DNA from: CAUZIZ01 sp965218775
GTDB taxonomy: Bacteria > Acidobacteriota > UBA6911 > RPQK01 > JAJDTT01
Assembly (NCBI GenBank): GCA_965218775.1
Contig: CBDCLS010000006.1
Coordinates: 1,488,001-1,552,000 of the forward strand
Direction of reading: 5' to 3'
Length of the DNA: 64,000 nucleotides
Shown: piece after piece, positions 14,917-24,131 of the stretch
Layout: each line of letters begins with the position of its first letter
Numbering within the stretch: position 1 is the first letter of the stretch
Notes under the pieces: generated by a model
Seen by the model: the letters and a program-made list of their open reading frames with translations, nothing else
What the model was told of the DNA's origin: nothing
The model's database searches: none
Position numbers and translations under genes: made by a program

Positions 14917-16287
14917 GTTCGACCGGACACAATGTTTACATTTTAGACCGATGACATGGTTTACACCTTTAACCTTTCCAGAATGGAGTTTCGGACGGCT
15001 CGGAGGGCGAGCCCGGAGAGCCGTCCGAAACTCAACGACCGCGTTCTCTCTTCCATCGCCTGGCTTCCGCCGGTGTGAGGATGCGGCTGCGGGCCTCCTC
15101 GAAGATGGCCAAGGGGATGTGGGTGAAAAAGAGCCGAGACCACCCCGGCTCCAGGGGCTGCAACCCGACGGGCTGAGAGGCCAGGGCTTCCCCCAGGAAG
15201 ACCGCCTCCCCCGCCCAGTAGAACTCGCCGTGTTTCTGCACCTTTCGCACCGTCCACGAATCCGGATAACTCACCGGGGGCAAGTAGGGCGGCCGGCGAC
15301 GAGTCGAAGGCGTATAGAATCCAGACGGAGGCTTCAAACCCAGCGAGTCGTGGGGACGCGCTTCGTTGTACTCGCGACGAAAACGCTCCAGCGCCCGCTG
15401 TTGGGAATGCCAAGTCGACTGCGGGGGCGTGGCCGCCTCCTCCTTCAAGGTTCGATGCATGCGCTCGTGAGCCCCGTTGTCCTGGGGTTTGCCCGGGCGG
15501 ATGCGCTCCGGGGTAATCCCCAGACGCAGAAACCACGTCGAGAGGCGGCTCAGCCCACCCACGCCGCGACTGGCGAAGGGAGTGCCGTTGTCGCTGCGGA
15601 TCACCTGAGGAAGGCCGTAGCGGTCGAAGGCTCTGTGAAAGACCTTCTGAACGACAAGCAGTCCCGTGCCGGCCACCAGGCGACAGTCGATCAGATAGCG
15701 GGAGTACTGGTCCAGAATGGTCAGCGGATCGCAGCGGGTCCCATCCCCCGTGCAAAACCATCCCTTGAAATCGACGCTCCAGACGTCGTTGGCCTCCACG
15801 GCCCGACGCAACGGAGACAGGTAGGGCGGGGAGCGACGGCGACGGCGCTGCGGCCGATTCAGACCGGCTCGGCCAAGAATCTCCCCGATGGTGCTCGCCG
15901 CCGGCGGCTTCTCTCCGGCCTGCTCGAGCCTCCAGCGAATCTTGCGCGGCCCCCAACGGGGGTGCTGCTGACGCAGCTGCACAATCTGCTCCCGAACCCT
16001 CCCGCTGACCGAGCTCGCCGGACGATGCGGCGCCCGCGAACGATCCTCCAGACCCTCGAGGCCCTCGGCCTGAAACCGTCGGTACCACTTGTAGCCGATC
16101 ACCCGACTGATCCCGTAGCGCCGACACAGCTCGGAGACGCTCTCCAGACCTTCTTCGACTTCCAACACAAAACGCACTCTTTGCTTCATGACACTGGCTT
16201 CTTTCCACGGCATCCTTTCTTAATACCGCATGCATCTGTAAACCATGTGTCCGGTCCGTTTTGTAAATCATGTTCCCGGTTCGTACC
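14917..16287 (-). mobile_element. IS481-family insertion sequence with 5-bp target duplication
   Basis: The element is about 1371 bp. Flanking GTATT occurs at 14912-14916 and 16288-16292. The ends are imperfect inverted repeats of about 50 bp, each built from two subrepeats ending in ATGTTTACA or ATGGTTTACA-type words (left 14935-14970, right 16236-16275). One transposase gene lies inside. The element has landed in an intergenic repeat (CAATCCCAACGGGATTGCGTATT | CCAGCCCAGGG). Confidence 0.8.
15032..16189 (-). CDS. IS481-family transposase
   Basis: 385 aa from ATG 16189 (GGAAAGAAG about 10 bases upstream; an in-frame ATG at 16213 has no usable spacing to its ribosome site). An N-terminal helix-turn-helix (ESVSELCRRYGISRVIGYKWY) is followed by a rve integrase core with the catalytic triad in WSVDFKGWF (Asp), VIRSDNGTPF (Asp) and GAHERMHRTLKEE (Glu). 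The NxxRPHxSLGLKPPSxFY motif (YNEARPHDSLGLKPP) is typical. It looks full length and intact. Confidence 0.93.
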   Translation of the reverse strand: MKQRVRFVLEVEEGLESVSELCRRYGISRVIGYKWYRRFQAEGLEGLEDRSRAPHRPASSVSGRVREQIVQLRQQHPRWGPRKIRWRLEQAGEKPPAASTIGEILGRAGLNRPQRRRRRSPPYLSPLRRAVEANDVWSVDFKGWFCTGDGTRCDPLTILDQYSRYLIDCRLVAGTGLLVVQKVFHRAFDRYGLPQVIRSDNGTPFASRGVGGLSRLSTWFLRLGITPERIRPGKPQDNGAHERMHRTLKEEAATPPQSTWHSQQRALERFRREYNEARPHDSLGLKPPSGFYTPSTRRRPPYLPPVSYPDSWTVRKVQKHGEFYWAGEAVFLGEALASQPVGLQPLEPGWSRLFFTHIPLAIFEEARSRILTPAEARRWKRERGR

Positions 16288-16543
16288 GTATTCCAGCCCA
16301 GGGTTTCCCAACCCTGGGGGAGCGCCCGCCGCCTTTGAATTTCATCCCTGAAGGGGATGCGTACTGACTGCTCACTGATCACGACCTCATTGCTTACTAG
16401 TCAAGTTTCAGCCCAGGCGCGGCTCACCCACTCCGGGATGTGTGACATCCAAAATGCGAGCGGGTAAGATCGTGGGGATTGGAGCCGCCGTCACGGCACC
16501 AGGAAGTCACCTTCAAGCTTCAATTTTTGGGAGGAGCAACAGA

Positions 16544-18058
16544 GTGTCGTATTTTCCCCGCCTACTTGAGGGCCCTAGGGGGCTCGCGCTCTTACTGGGT
16601 ACAGCTTTCCTTATATCTTCGGCCGGATGCGGCCCCGGAGCAGACCGGTCGTCCGGAGGGGAAACTCCTCCCGACACGGTCCCCGTCAGTGGATACGGGA
16701 TTACTGGCGCGAGCGCGGAAGGCCCTGATTTCATGGTTCCGGCAGATGTTCCCGAGGGAGAACACTGGCGCTATGGACTGATCCTTCCTTTTCAAGTGGC
16801 TCCGCGAACCGGCGCTGCCTTCCTCAACGCGCGTATCCGAAACGGGGTGATGGGGCACAAGTGGGGACACGGGGATTATGAGGTGGGAAATGATGTGGTG
16901 TTGTTCCAGGACATCAGCCAGGTCTCGAGTGAACCTGCCCTGGTGTTGACGCGAAATCACGACGAGCCCAACCCCAACTCAATCCCTCCGAACCAGCTTT
17001 CGATCATGGTCAAGTACCCCATGCGTGGAGGCTTTATCCCCGCGCAGGCCAAGGGCCAGGACGGATCGGTCTATGCCCACGCGGGCACCGGGTTTGGTGT
17101 GTCCCTCGCACTGGCACGGCGCAAGGCTGCCGACGACCATCCAAACGGGGCCTCGTTCTCGGAAGCCGAAAACTACCGGTACTTCGAGATCTTCCAGCTT
17201 TCCTACGACGGGAGCCGTTTCAAGATGACCGACTCGGCAAGGGTACCCCCAGACGAGATGGTCCCTGGATGGTGGATCTCCAACAGTGGCCTCTCCAATG
17301 CGATTCCCTCAGGAGAAGACCTGATTCTGGGCATGACCGGCTATCGGTACAGGGCTGCCAGCCAACCCCAGGACCCTACCCCACCGGCCTCTGGAGTGAT
17401 GCGTTGGAGCCGCAGTGGGGACAAGTGGCTGCCAAGCTCCTTCGTGCCCGTATCGCCTCCCGACAATTCCTCAGAATCCAGTCTGATCAGGGACCTGGAC
17501 GGATCACTGCTCTTTGCAGTCCGACCGGGTCCGGACGATTTTCACGCGGTTCAGGTTTGGCGTTCTCAAGATGAGGGCGAGTCCTGGGAGAAGATCATCG
17601 ACGTTCGGGGCCTCATTTCGATCGCCCCCGTCACGGTGAATCGGGCTCTGGATGGCACTCCCTACATCGCCTCCAACATCTACCTGGTGCCGACAGACCC
17701 GATCGACAAGAGCTTCAAACTCTTCCACGACCCCCAGGGGCGGATCAAAGGCGGGGGCTGGACCCGTCAGAAGCTCTACCTCTGGCCTCTGGCGAAGGAC
17801 CGCAAGGGCCTGGAGGCACCGATCCTGGCCCGAAATCCCAGGGCCGAATTCGGTCCGCCTCCGGGTGGGTCCATGTGGAGGGTAGATCACCCGTCCAGTG
17901 CCATCATTCAACTGGCCGACGGGGAATGGCACAACGTCGTAGGTTATCGGATCCACGAAGACGTCGAAGATCACGGTAAGGCGATGCCGGACCAGACGGG
18001 AGCCTATCTGGAAGAGGTGATTTCATCTGGCACTCCCGTTCCAGTCTGGGATTTCTAG
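16544..18058 (+). CDS. Secreted lipoprotein, BNR/sialidase-like propeller
   Basis: 504 aa from GTG 16544, chosen because GGGAGGAGC sits 8 bases upstream; the open frame extends back to 16442. The signal peptide GLALLLGTAFLISSAGC ends in a lipobox (SAG-C). The mature protein has propeller-like blocks, including an Asp-box-like SQDEGESWEKI and SRSGDKWLP. This points to a BNR-repeat or sialidase-type surface glycan-binding or hydrolysing protein. Catalytic Arg triads could not be assigned, so the activity is open. It stands alone with a long spacer downstream. Confidence 0.65.
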   Translation: MSYFPRLLEGPRGLALLLGTAFLISSAGCGPGADRSSGGETPPDTVPVSGYGITGASAEGPDFMVPADVPEGEHWRYGLILPFQVAPRTGAAFLNARIRNGVMGHKWGHGDYEVGNDVVLFQDISQVSSEPALVLTRNHDEPNPNSIPPNQLSIMVKYPMRGGFIPAQAKGQDGSVYAHAGTGFGVSLALARRKAADDHPNGASFSEAENYRYFEIFQLSYDGSRFKMTDSARVPPDEMVPGWWISNSGLSNAIPSGEDLILGMTGYRYRAASQPQDPTPPASGVMRWSRSGDKWLPSSFVPVSPPDNSSESSLIRDLDGSLLFAVRPGPDDFHAVQVWRSQDEGESWEKIIDVRGLISIAPVTVNRALDGTPYIASNIYLVPTDPIDKSFKLFHDPQGRIKGGGWTRQKLYLWPLAKDRKGLEAPILARNPRAEFGPPPGGSMWRVDHPSSAIIQLADGEWHNVVGYRIHEDVEDHGKAMPDQTGAYLEEVISSGTPVPVWDF

Positions 18059-18510
18059 CAAGGATCTTCTTCTGGTCGACTGCTTCTGTTTAGTCCCACT
18101 CGACCGTTGCTGGTCCCTATCTACAGGACCTTACTGGCTCGTGGCGAATGATCCCAAAAGGAGCCACAAACGACGATTGAGTTGTCATCGCGCTAGACCG
18201 AGGTCTGACCGTCTGCGACGGATGCTGTGCTAACCGGTTCGCACTGGTTTGTTCAAGGACCAAGGTGCATCCATTACTAACTGAAGAAGCAGCAAAAAGT
18301 TACATTCAGAAGGTGGCGTACATCATCTGGTCGAGTTTCAAGGGGACCGACTCGGAACGGTCTGATAAGCTTGCTTCAAGAGCTTTAGGATCTAGTACCA
18401 GAAGGCAGCCTTCACGACCACCGGAGCGTTCGGGCAGCCCTGGCCTGGAGGCTTCTCGACTCGTATCGCGTAAGGAACAACAGGTTACTCAATAGAACGA
18501 CTCAGGAACA
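18059..18510. other. Intergenic region, no gene recognised
   Basis: About 450 bp between the lipoprotein and the kinase-ATPase gene. A 76-codon frame at 18265-18495 has no ribosome site or recognisable protein pattern. The promoter of the downstream operon presumably lies here, but I see no clear -35/-10 pair. Confidence 0.4.
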
Positions 18511-20403
18511 ATGAACCCCTATTTGAACCGGGTGATGCTGGAGCATCCCGACCAATTCTTCGGCCGACGCCGTGAGCTTCGACACATCCTTTCCCGGGTC
18601 GCGGCCAGTCGTCCCCAGTGCGTATCCGTTGTCGGAGAGCGGAGGATTGGCAAGTCTTCATTGCTCAATTCCTTGACCTGGAAGGAAATGCAGGCCGAGT
18701 ACCTGGGTGACCTTTCCCCCCCGGTTTTCGTTGCGGTAGACTTCCAGCGCTACCCATCGATGGAACCTGAGGGTTTCTTCCGCATTCTTTTCGACACGGT
18801 TCATGAAACCCTTTCCATCCCACGTATGACTGGCGGCGACCGGTTCTACGAGTCCTTCCTCAAGCTGTTGGACCAGTTCCGCTCCAGCGGGAAGAGTCTC
18901 ATCCTGCTCTTGGACGAGTTCGATGTTGTTACGGCCAATTCAGCCTTCGGTGCCGAGTTCTTTTCTTTCATGCGCTCGGCCGCCAACAACTATCCGATAG
19001 CGTACGTGACGTCTTCCAAGATTGAGCTCCAGCGGATCTGCCATTCCTCCGATATAGCGGATTCTCCCTTCTTCAATATCTTCAGTAATCTCTACCTGCA
19101 AGCCTTCAGCCGGGAGGAGGCACAGCTGCTCATTGAAGTCCCATCGGCGAGAGAGGGAGTAGCGCTCGAGCGCTACGCAGAAGACTTAATACAGCTGGCA
19201 GGCCACTTCCCCTTCTATCTTCAGATCGCCTGCTCGATTTACTTCGATGCCCTGGCCGATCGGCCCGAACTGGAACCCGACGACGAGGAACTGACGGAGC
19301 GTTTTCTGGAAGAGGCGGGGCCGCACTTCGAATACTATTGGAACCACAGCGATGTGGCGACCCGTCGAGTCCTCGAGAGACTGATGCTCGGGGGCTCGGT
19401 TGATCCGGAAGACCAGTACGTTTGTAAGCGGCTGACCCGAGACGGTTACGTGCGCGTGGTGGGCAGCCGTGAATGCATATTCTCGCAAGCGTTCGCCGAG
19501 TACCTCCAGAAAGCCTTGCGAACGCCGGACTCGGCACCGCTCACGCGGACCTGGGACCGGTCGAACGGCGCGTCTCTAGTGGGGCGCAACATTCATCAAT
19601 ACCAGGTCCTGGAAAAAGCGGGCGAAGGGGGGATGGGAATCGTCTATGCGGCACAGGATACTGTTCTGGGTCGCAAGGTGGCACTCAAGGTATGCCGCTC
19701 TGAGAGCGAACAGATGTTCCGCGAACGCACCCTGCAGGAGGCAAGACTCGCGGCCTCCCTGACGCATCCTTCGCTCATCACCGTGTTTGAGCTCTTCGAA
19801 TATGAGAGTCAGGTCATCATCGTCATGGAGTGGGTTGAAGGAAATACCCTACGCAAGCTGATTGAAACCGACGGGCCATTATCTTGCAGGAGACTTCTCC
19901 CCTTGTTAGTCCAGGTATGTGACGGGCTGGAAGCCGCACATCAAAAAGAAATTGTTCACCGCGACATCAAGTCCTCCAACCTGATGGTCCATGCTGAGGA
20001 CCTGATTAAAATCGCGGACTTCGGTTTAGCGAAAAGTCGGGTTCTAGACCCATTGGGGGCCGGGGATTTAACGGCTCCGGGAGCGATCCTGGGAACGGTT
20101 GAATACATGTCCCCAGAGCAGGTGCTGGGAGAGAATGCGGATCATCGCTGCGATCTTTTCTCCCTGGGAGTCGTCCTGTTCGAAGGTCTTACCGGGCAGT
20201 TGCCCTTTCATCGAGAAAGCGTTCCTGCGACGCTGAATGCTATCGTCAATGATCCTCCACCTTCGGTAGCACTCTCCCAGCTCTCAGAAGCTTATTGGCT
20301 GGATCCACTGATTGAGAAGTTGCTCGCCAAATACAAGGAAGAGCGCTATCAGACGGCCGCAGAAGTACGGAATGATTTGAATCGACCCTCGAGAGAGAGA
20401 TGA
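18511..20403 (+). CDS. AAA/STAND-type ATPase fused to Ser/Thr protein kinase
   Basis: 630 aa, with AGGAACA before the ATG. Residues 1-240 are an archaeal-type (ORC/STAND-like) ATPase: FFGRRRELRHIL, Walker A GERRIGKSS (42-50), Walker B ILLLDEFD (131-138), sensor YVTSS. A winged-helix-like region follows (about 255-335). Residues 362-625 are a complete Hanks-type kinase: GEGGMG loop (371-376), ATP-binding Lys393, HRDIKSSN (483-490), DFG (503-505) and SPE (534-536). Every catalytic residue is present. There is no membrane segment. In most bacterial fusions the kinase comes first, so ATPase-then-kinase is unusual. The stop overlaps the next ATG (ATGA), implying coupled translation with the membrane ATPase. 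Confidence 0.9.
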   Translation: MNPYLNRVMLEHPDQFFGRRRELRHILSRVAASRPQCVSVVGERRIGKSSLLNSLTWKEMQAEYLGDLSPPVFVAVDFQRYPSMEPEGFFRILFDTVHETLSIPRMTGGDRFYESFLKLLDQFRSSGKSLILLLDEFDVVTANSAFGAEFFSFMRSAANNYPIAYVTSSKIELQRICHSSDIADSPFFNIFSNLYLQAFSREEAQLLIEVPSAREGVALERYAEDLIQLAGHFPFYLQIACSIYFDALADRPELEPDDEELTERFLEEAGPHFEYYWNHSDVATRRVLERLMLGGSVDPEDQYVCKRLTRDGYVRVVGSRECIFSQAFAEYLQKALRTPDSAPLTRTWDRSNGASLVGRNIHQYQVLEKAGEGGMGIVYAAQDTVLGRKVALKVCRSESEQMFRERTLQEARLAASLTHPSLITVFELFEYESQVIIVMEWVEGNTLRKLIETDGPLSCRRLLPLLVQVCDGLEAAHQKEIVHRDIKSSNLMVHAEDLIKIADFGLAKSRVLDPLGAGDLTAPGAILGTVEYMSPEQVLGENADHRCDLFSLGVVLFEGLTGQLPFHRESVPATLNAIVNDPPPSVALSQLSEAYWLDPLIEKLLAKYKEERYQTAAEVRNDLNRPSRER

Positions 20404-22517
20404 GGTCTCAAAGGATTGGACAGTGGGCCCTGATGGGTCTCTTTCTTTATGTCTTGACGGTCGAACTGTACATGCTCTCCAGCCGAGTTCTCAGTCTGTC
20501 CACCGGCTGGTTTCCTCTTCTGCTGGTCCTGCTAGGAGCCGTTACGGTGCTGTTCGGCCCCGGGCGCGACGCGGCGTTTGTGCTCGCCCTCCTGCTGGCT
20601 TCACTTTCGGTTCTATGGAGCTCCATCATTCCGGAGGAGCTGCTCATCGTCCAGGGCTGGCCGGGACAGGTAGCTAGAGTTCTCTGGGCCGGACTGCAGT
20701 GGATCTTCCCCTTCGTTTTCGTCCATTTTTCCCTAGTGTTCCCGGTCAAGGGAAATTGGGTAGAGCGAACCCCCAAACGACTTGTAAACCTCTATGTACC
20801 TTACGCGATTGTCCTGGTGGCGAGCATCCTGGAACCGGCTGATTATGTGACGGGAAGCCTGCTATTGGTGTTGGTTCTGCCGTTGGGCTTCTTCTCGGGT
20901 TTGGCGATCTTCGTCCGCCAGTATCTCTATCAACTCAGTTCGGCGGAGAGGAATCGTCTTTTACTCGTCCTTGGAGGGTGTCTTGCTGGAGGCCTGCCGA
21001 GGCTCCTCTCCATCCTGGCCGGCGAGTACAGTCCGCCATTCGCAGAAGAGACCACCCGGTTTCTCCTCCCCATCTTCCCTTTGTGCCTCAGCATTGCCGT
21101 GCTCAAGGAGAATCTGTCTCAGCTCCCCAGAACAATTCACACACTGCTGGTGGCGCTTTTGGTTCTAGCCGGGGTCTTAGTGGGCACTTTTCCTCTCAAC
21201 TTCCTGTTGACAATACTGTTCCAGCAGCCGGGCTCTACGTCTGCGCTGCTTCTCAGCTCGGTAGCCGCCCTGCTCATAGCCTACCCCCTGAGCCGCTGGG
21301 CCTCAGCCTTCGTTGCCCGCCGTTTTGCCTTTTCGGCTAGCAAGGCCGCGGAGGGGCCGCTTCCTTCACAGTTTGCTCCGATTCAGCCGAACCCTTTTGT
21401 TGTGGGTAACCCGATTCGGTCACCGGAGATGTTTTTTGGGAGAACTGCCGAATTTCGTTTTGTCGAAACGAGGCTCAAGAACCGTGCCCAAGGCATGGTC
21501 ATTGTCCTAAGTGGCGAAAGGCGCACCGGCAAATCTTCGATTCTGTATCAGATTCTCAATGGTCGTCTGGGCAAGGGGTATCTTCCGGTCTTCCTGGATA
21601 TGCAGGCTCAGGTCGTGCAGAATGACGCTGAGTTTCTCACCGCCCTGTCGTCCAAACTGGAGGACGCTGCTCAGGATCATTGGCCGGAGCCTGGCACAGG
21701 GGCTATGGGCTCCCCTTACGCTTCCCTTTCCGGCCAGGTCTCGTTGTTTTTGAGCCAGGCCGTAAAGCTTGACCTGCTGTTACTCATTGACGAATATGAG
21801 CTCATTGATGAACGAATCGGGGCGGGAAAACTCAGTCGCGAGCTTCCGAACTTCCTCAACAGTCTGCTGGAGGCCAATCCCCGATTCAGCCTGATTCTGA
21901 CCGGTTCGCAACCTCTTCAGGCCAAGCCTGTGTGGAGTTCGCTGTTGGGGAAGTCGGTCTATCGGGAGATCAGTTTTCTGGAGCAGTCCGATGCTGAAGA
22001 TTTGCTCAGGGTTCCCCTGAAGGGTCTTGCGGTCTTTCGAGTCGGAGTGCTCGAGGAAGTACTGAGATTGACTAACGCACACCCCTTCTTCACGCAGCTT
22101 ATCGGTCAGACTCTGGTTGATGCACTAAACGAAAGGAAGAGCTTCACGGTCGACGAAGCCGTCCTGAAGGAGGTTGTCGAGCGTGTGGTCGACAACCCAC
22201 CTCCCCAGCTCCTTTACCACTGGGCAGGGCTATCGAGCGGAGAACAGCTCATTCTAGCCGGATTGGCAGAGGCGCTACGGACTGGGAGGGATTTCGCCTC
22301 CTTCGAAAAGGTGCAGCGGTCTCTCAGATCGATTCCTGTGGAATATCGTCGAGAGATTGAAGGTACCGAAACCAGGATCGTATTGGAGAGTTTGAGGCGA
22401 AAAAAAGTTCTCGATCGTGACCAGATTCGGTATCGGTTCACCATGGATCTGGTCCGTCTGTGGGTACGGCAGGAGCAGAGTATTTGGAATGTGCTGGGAC
22501 AGATGAGGCATGCGTAG
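20400..22517 (+). CDS. Polytopic membrane protein fused to AAA/STAND-type ATPase
   Basis: 705 aa. Residues 1-310 hold about eight hydrophobic helices, including FPFVFVHFSLVFP, a pattern I associate with sensor modules of acidobacterial histidine kinases (recalled, not searched). After a Pro-rich linker comes an ATPase close to that of the preceding gene: NPFVVGNPIRSPEMFFGR, Walker A SGERRTGKSS (371-380), Walker B LLLLIDEYE (459-467), and ILTGSQP. The C-terminal 130 residues are winged-helix-like (LRRKKVLDRDQIRYRF). It starts inside the stop of the kinase gene. The two proteins probably interact through their related ATPases (inference). Confidence 0.85.
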   Translation: MRSQRIGQWALMGLFLYVLTVELYMLSSRVLSLSTGWFPLLLVLLGAVTVLFGPGRDAAFVLALLLASLSVLWSSIIPEELLIVQGWPGQVARVLWAGLQWIFPFVFVHFSLVFPVKGNWVERTPKRLVNLYVPYAIVLVASILEPADYVTGSLLLVLVLPLGFFSGLAIFVRQYLYQLSSAERNRLLLVLGGCLAGGLPRLLSILAGEYSPPFAEETTRFLLPIFPLCLSIAVLKENLSQLPRTIHTLLVALLVLAGVLVGTFPLNFLLTILFQQPGSTSALLLSSVAALLIAYPLSRWASAFVARRFAFSASKAAEGPLPSQFAPIQPNPFVVGNPIRSPEMFFGRTAEFRFVETRLKNRAQGMVIVLSGERRTGKSSILYQILNGRLGKGYLPVFLDMQAQVVQNDAEFLTALSSKLEDAAQDHWPEPGTGAMGSPYASLSGQVSLFLSQAVKLDLLLLIDEYELIDERIGAGKLSRELPNFLNSLLEANPRFSLILTGSQPLQAKPVWSSLLGKSVYREISFLEQSDAEDLLRVPLKGLAVFRVGVLEEVLRLTNAHPFFTQLIGQTLVDALNERKSFTVDEAVLKEVVERVVDNPPPQLLYHWAGLSSGEQLILAGLAEALRTGRDFASFEKVQRSLRSIPVEYRREIEGTETRIVLESLRRKKVLDRDQIRYRFTMDLVRLWVRQEQSIWNVLGQMRHA

Positions 22518-22623
22518 CCGGGAGGGACTTCTTGTCTCTGCGTGGATTGCGACGAGGCCTCTGTGGTTGAGGGAAGAATTGTCACTGTAACCTTTTGGCC
22601 GAGATGCTTTAGAGAAGAGTGAA

Positions 22624-23820
22624 ATGATGTCTCGATGGTTTCAAATATGCTTGCTTTCTTGGCTGTGTCTCGCCTCCATGCCAACCTTGTTGAGTGTGGA
22701 ACCCGATCCTCCGGGGAAACTGGAGCGAATCCAGTCCGCTATTTACCGCCTCGATTTCTCGCTGGCTGAGGTTTTGAGCCGTGAGCTGGTCGCCGAGCAG
22801 CCGGACAACCCCGAGGGCTTCGCCTTCCTGGCGATCACCAAGTGGAACGTGCTCTTGCAGGCCGCCGGCAACCTGGCCCTGGACGATTACGCCACGCCAA
22901 CCCCCTTCAGTAAAGGTAGGAGTTACAAGCGGATCGAGCAAGAGAGCAGTGAGTTCGAAGCGGCGAACGATGCCCTGTTGGAGGTTGCCAAACGCGTCCT
23001 CCAAGAGGATCCCAGCAACGTCAAGGCTCTCTATTTCGAAGGTCTTGCCTACGAGAACAGTTCCGTCTCAGCCTTTGCGATCCGAAAAGAGACAGGACAA
23101 GGGGTCAACTGGGGTAGACGCGCTATGTCGGTCCACAAGGAGGTCCTGAAGCTCGATCCGCAGTTCGTGGATGCAAAACTGAGCTTGGCCACTGGTGAGT
23201 TTGCGGCTGCGACGCTTCCCTGGAGTGTCAAGTGGCTGGCCTTCCTGCTGGGATACAGGGGTGACAAGGAGGAAGCCCTTGAAAAGCTGGAGGAGGTCAT
23301 CGAGTCTGGTGTCTATCGAAAGCTGGACGCGCAAGTGGTGATGGCAGTCTTGAATGCCTGGAAAGGTGACGCCAACAAGGCAGTCGAAGCTTTCCGCAGT
23401 CTGGGTCAGCGTTTTCCCGAGAACTACCTGATCGACATCAACGTCGCCGCAATCTATGAGGGCGATCGTCTGGGTAATCGGAAGGCAGCCCTGGCCGTCT
23501 ACGAAAATCTCCTGAAACAACTGGGAAAGAAAGCTCCTGGCCTGGAGGCAGGGGAGGTGCACTATCGGATCGGCAAGACCTATTTCGGTTTGCGCGAGTA
23601 TTCAAAGGCGCTCGATTCATTCCAACAGGTGCTCGCCAGCAAAGTGGTTGAGCAGGAGACCGTTCCACTCTCGCACTACTACATGGCGCTGATCCACGAA
23701 CGACAAGGTGCTAAGGAAAAAGCTCGTGGTCACTATCGCAAGGTACTTCAATACCCCGGTCCCGAGCGTGTCCTCGAAGAAGAGATATCCCGAGCCAGAA
23801 AGAAAGCCCGTTCTGGCTGA
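22624..23820 (+). CDS. Exported tetratricopeptide-repeat protein
   Basis: 398 aa. The signal peptide is residues 1-26 (WFQICLLSWLCLASMPTLLSVE). The rest is alpha-helical with TPR-like units (AKGALALDSFQQVLASKV-type pattern: YSKALDSFQQVLASK, EVHYRIGKTYFGLREY, YYMALIHERQGAKEKARGHY), serving as a periplasmic protein-protein scaffold. It lies 106 bp after the membrane ATPase gene in the same direction and may belong to that transcription unit. No enzymatic motif is seen. A palindromic repeat B copy begins 18 bases after the stop. Confidence 0.8.
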   Translation: MMSRWFQICLLSWLCLASMPTLLSVEPDPPGKLERIQSAIYRLDFSLAEVLSRELVAEQPDNPEGFAFLAITKWNVLLQAAGNLALDDYATPTPFSKGRSYKRIEQESSEFEAANDALLEVAKRVLQEDPSNVKALYFEGLAYENSSVSAFAIRKETGQGVNWGRRAMSVHKEVLKLDPQFVDAKLSLATGEFAAATLPWSVKWLAFLLGYRGDKEEALEKLEEVIESGVYRKLDAQVVMAVLNAWKGDANKAVEAFRSLGQRFPENYLIDINVAAIYEGDRLGNRKAALAVYENLLKQLGKKAPGLEAGEVHYRIGKTYFGLREYSKALDSFQQVLASKVVEQETVPLSHYYMALIHERQGAKEKARGHYRKVLQYPGPERVLEEEISRARKKARSG

Positions 23821-23837
23821 TTTCGGCTAGCTTGGTC

Positions 23838-23919
23838 GTAGCGGTGGTCTCCAGGCCGCCGTGCGTCGAGCCAAGGCCCGAAAGAAGGAAGAGTACGTCG
23901 GCCTGGAGACCAAAGCTAC
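23838..23919. repeat. Palindromic repeat B, copy 2
   Basis: GTAGCGGTGGTCTCCAGGCC pairs with GGCCTGGAGACCAAAGCTAC. Compared with copy 1 the stem base pair C-G is replaced by T-A, keeping the stem perfect. It sits directly downstream of the TPR gene, where it could end or stabilise the transcript. Confidence 0.85.
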
Positions 23920-24131
23920 GTCCGCCCTTTCCCGATTCAGCGCTATTGGTGCTCCTGTTTGACTAGCGCAAGCTCCAAGACTGATCACTGCTCACTGCCT
24001 ACCGATTACTGATCATCAGGAAGTGCCAGTCTTGCTATACTGCTACCACTTATTTCTACGCAGCGGACTCGATTGCGCAGCGGCCTGCGGGAGGAAGCTT
24101 GACGCCGGTGGGCCGAGGGAGGTGGTTTAGC

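Noticed and set aside
14915..16382. Two long frames (478 and 473 codons) over the IS481 element
   Set aside because: Both overlap the recognised transposase in other frames; high GC makes such shadows common and neither shows a protein motif.
18265..18495. 76-codon frame before the kinase-ATPase gene
   Set aside because: No ribosome site, no recognised pattern and unusual composition; treated as non-coding.
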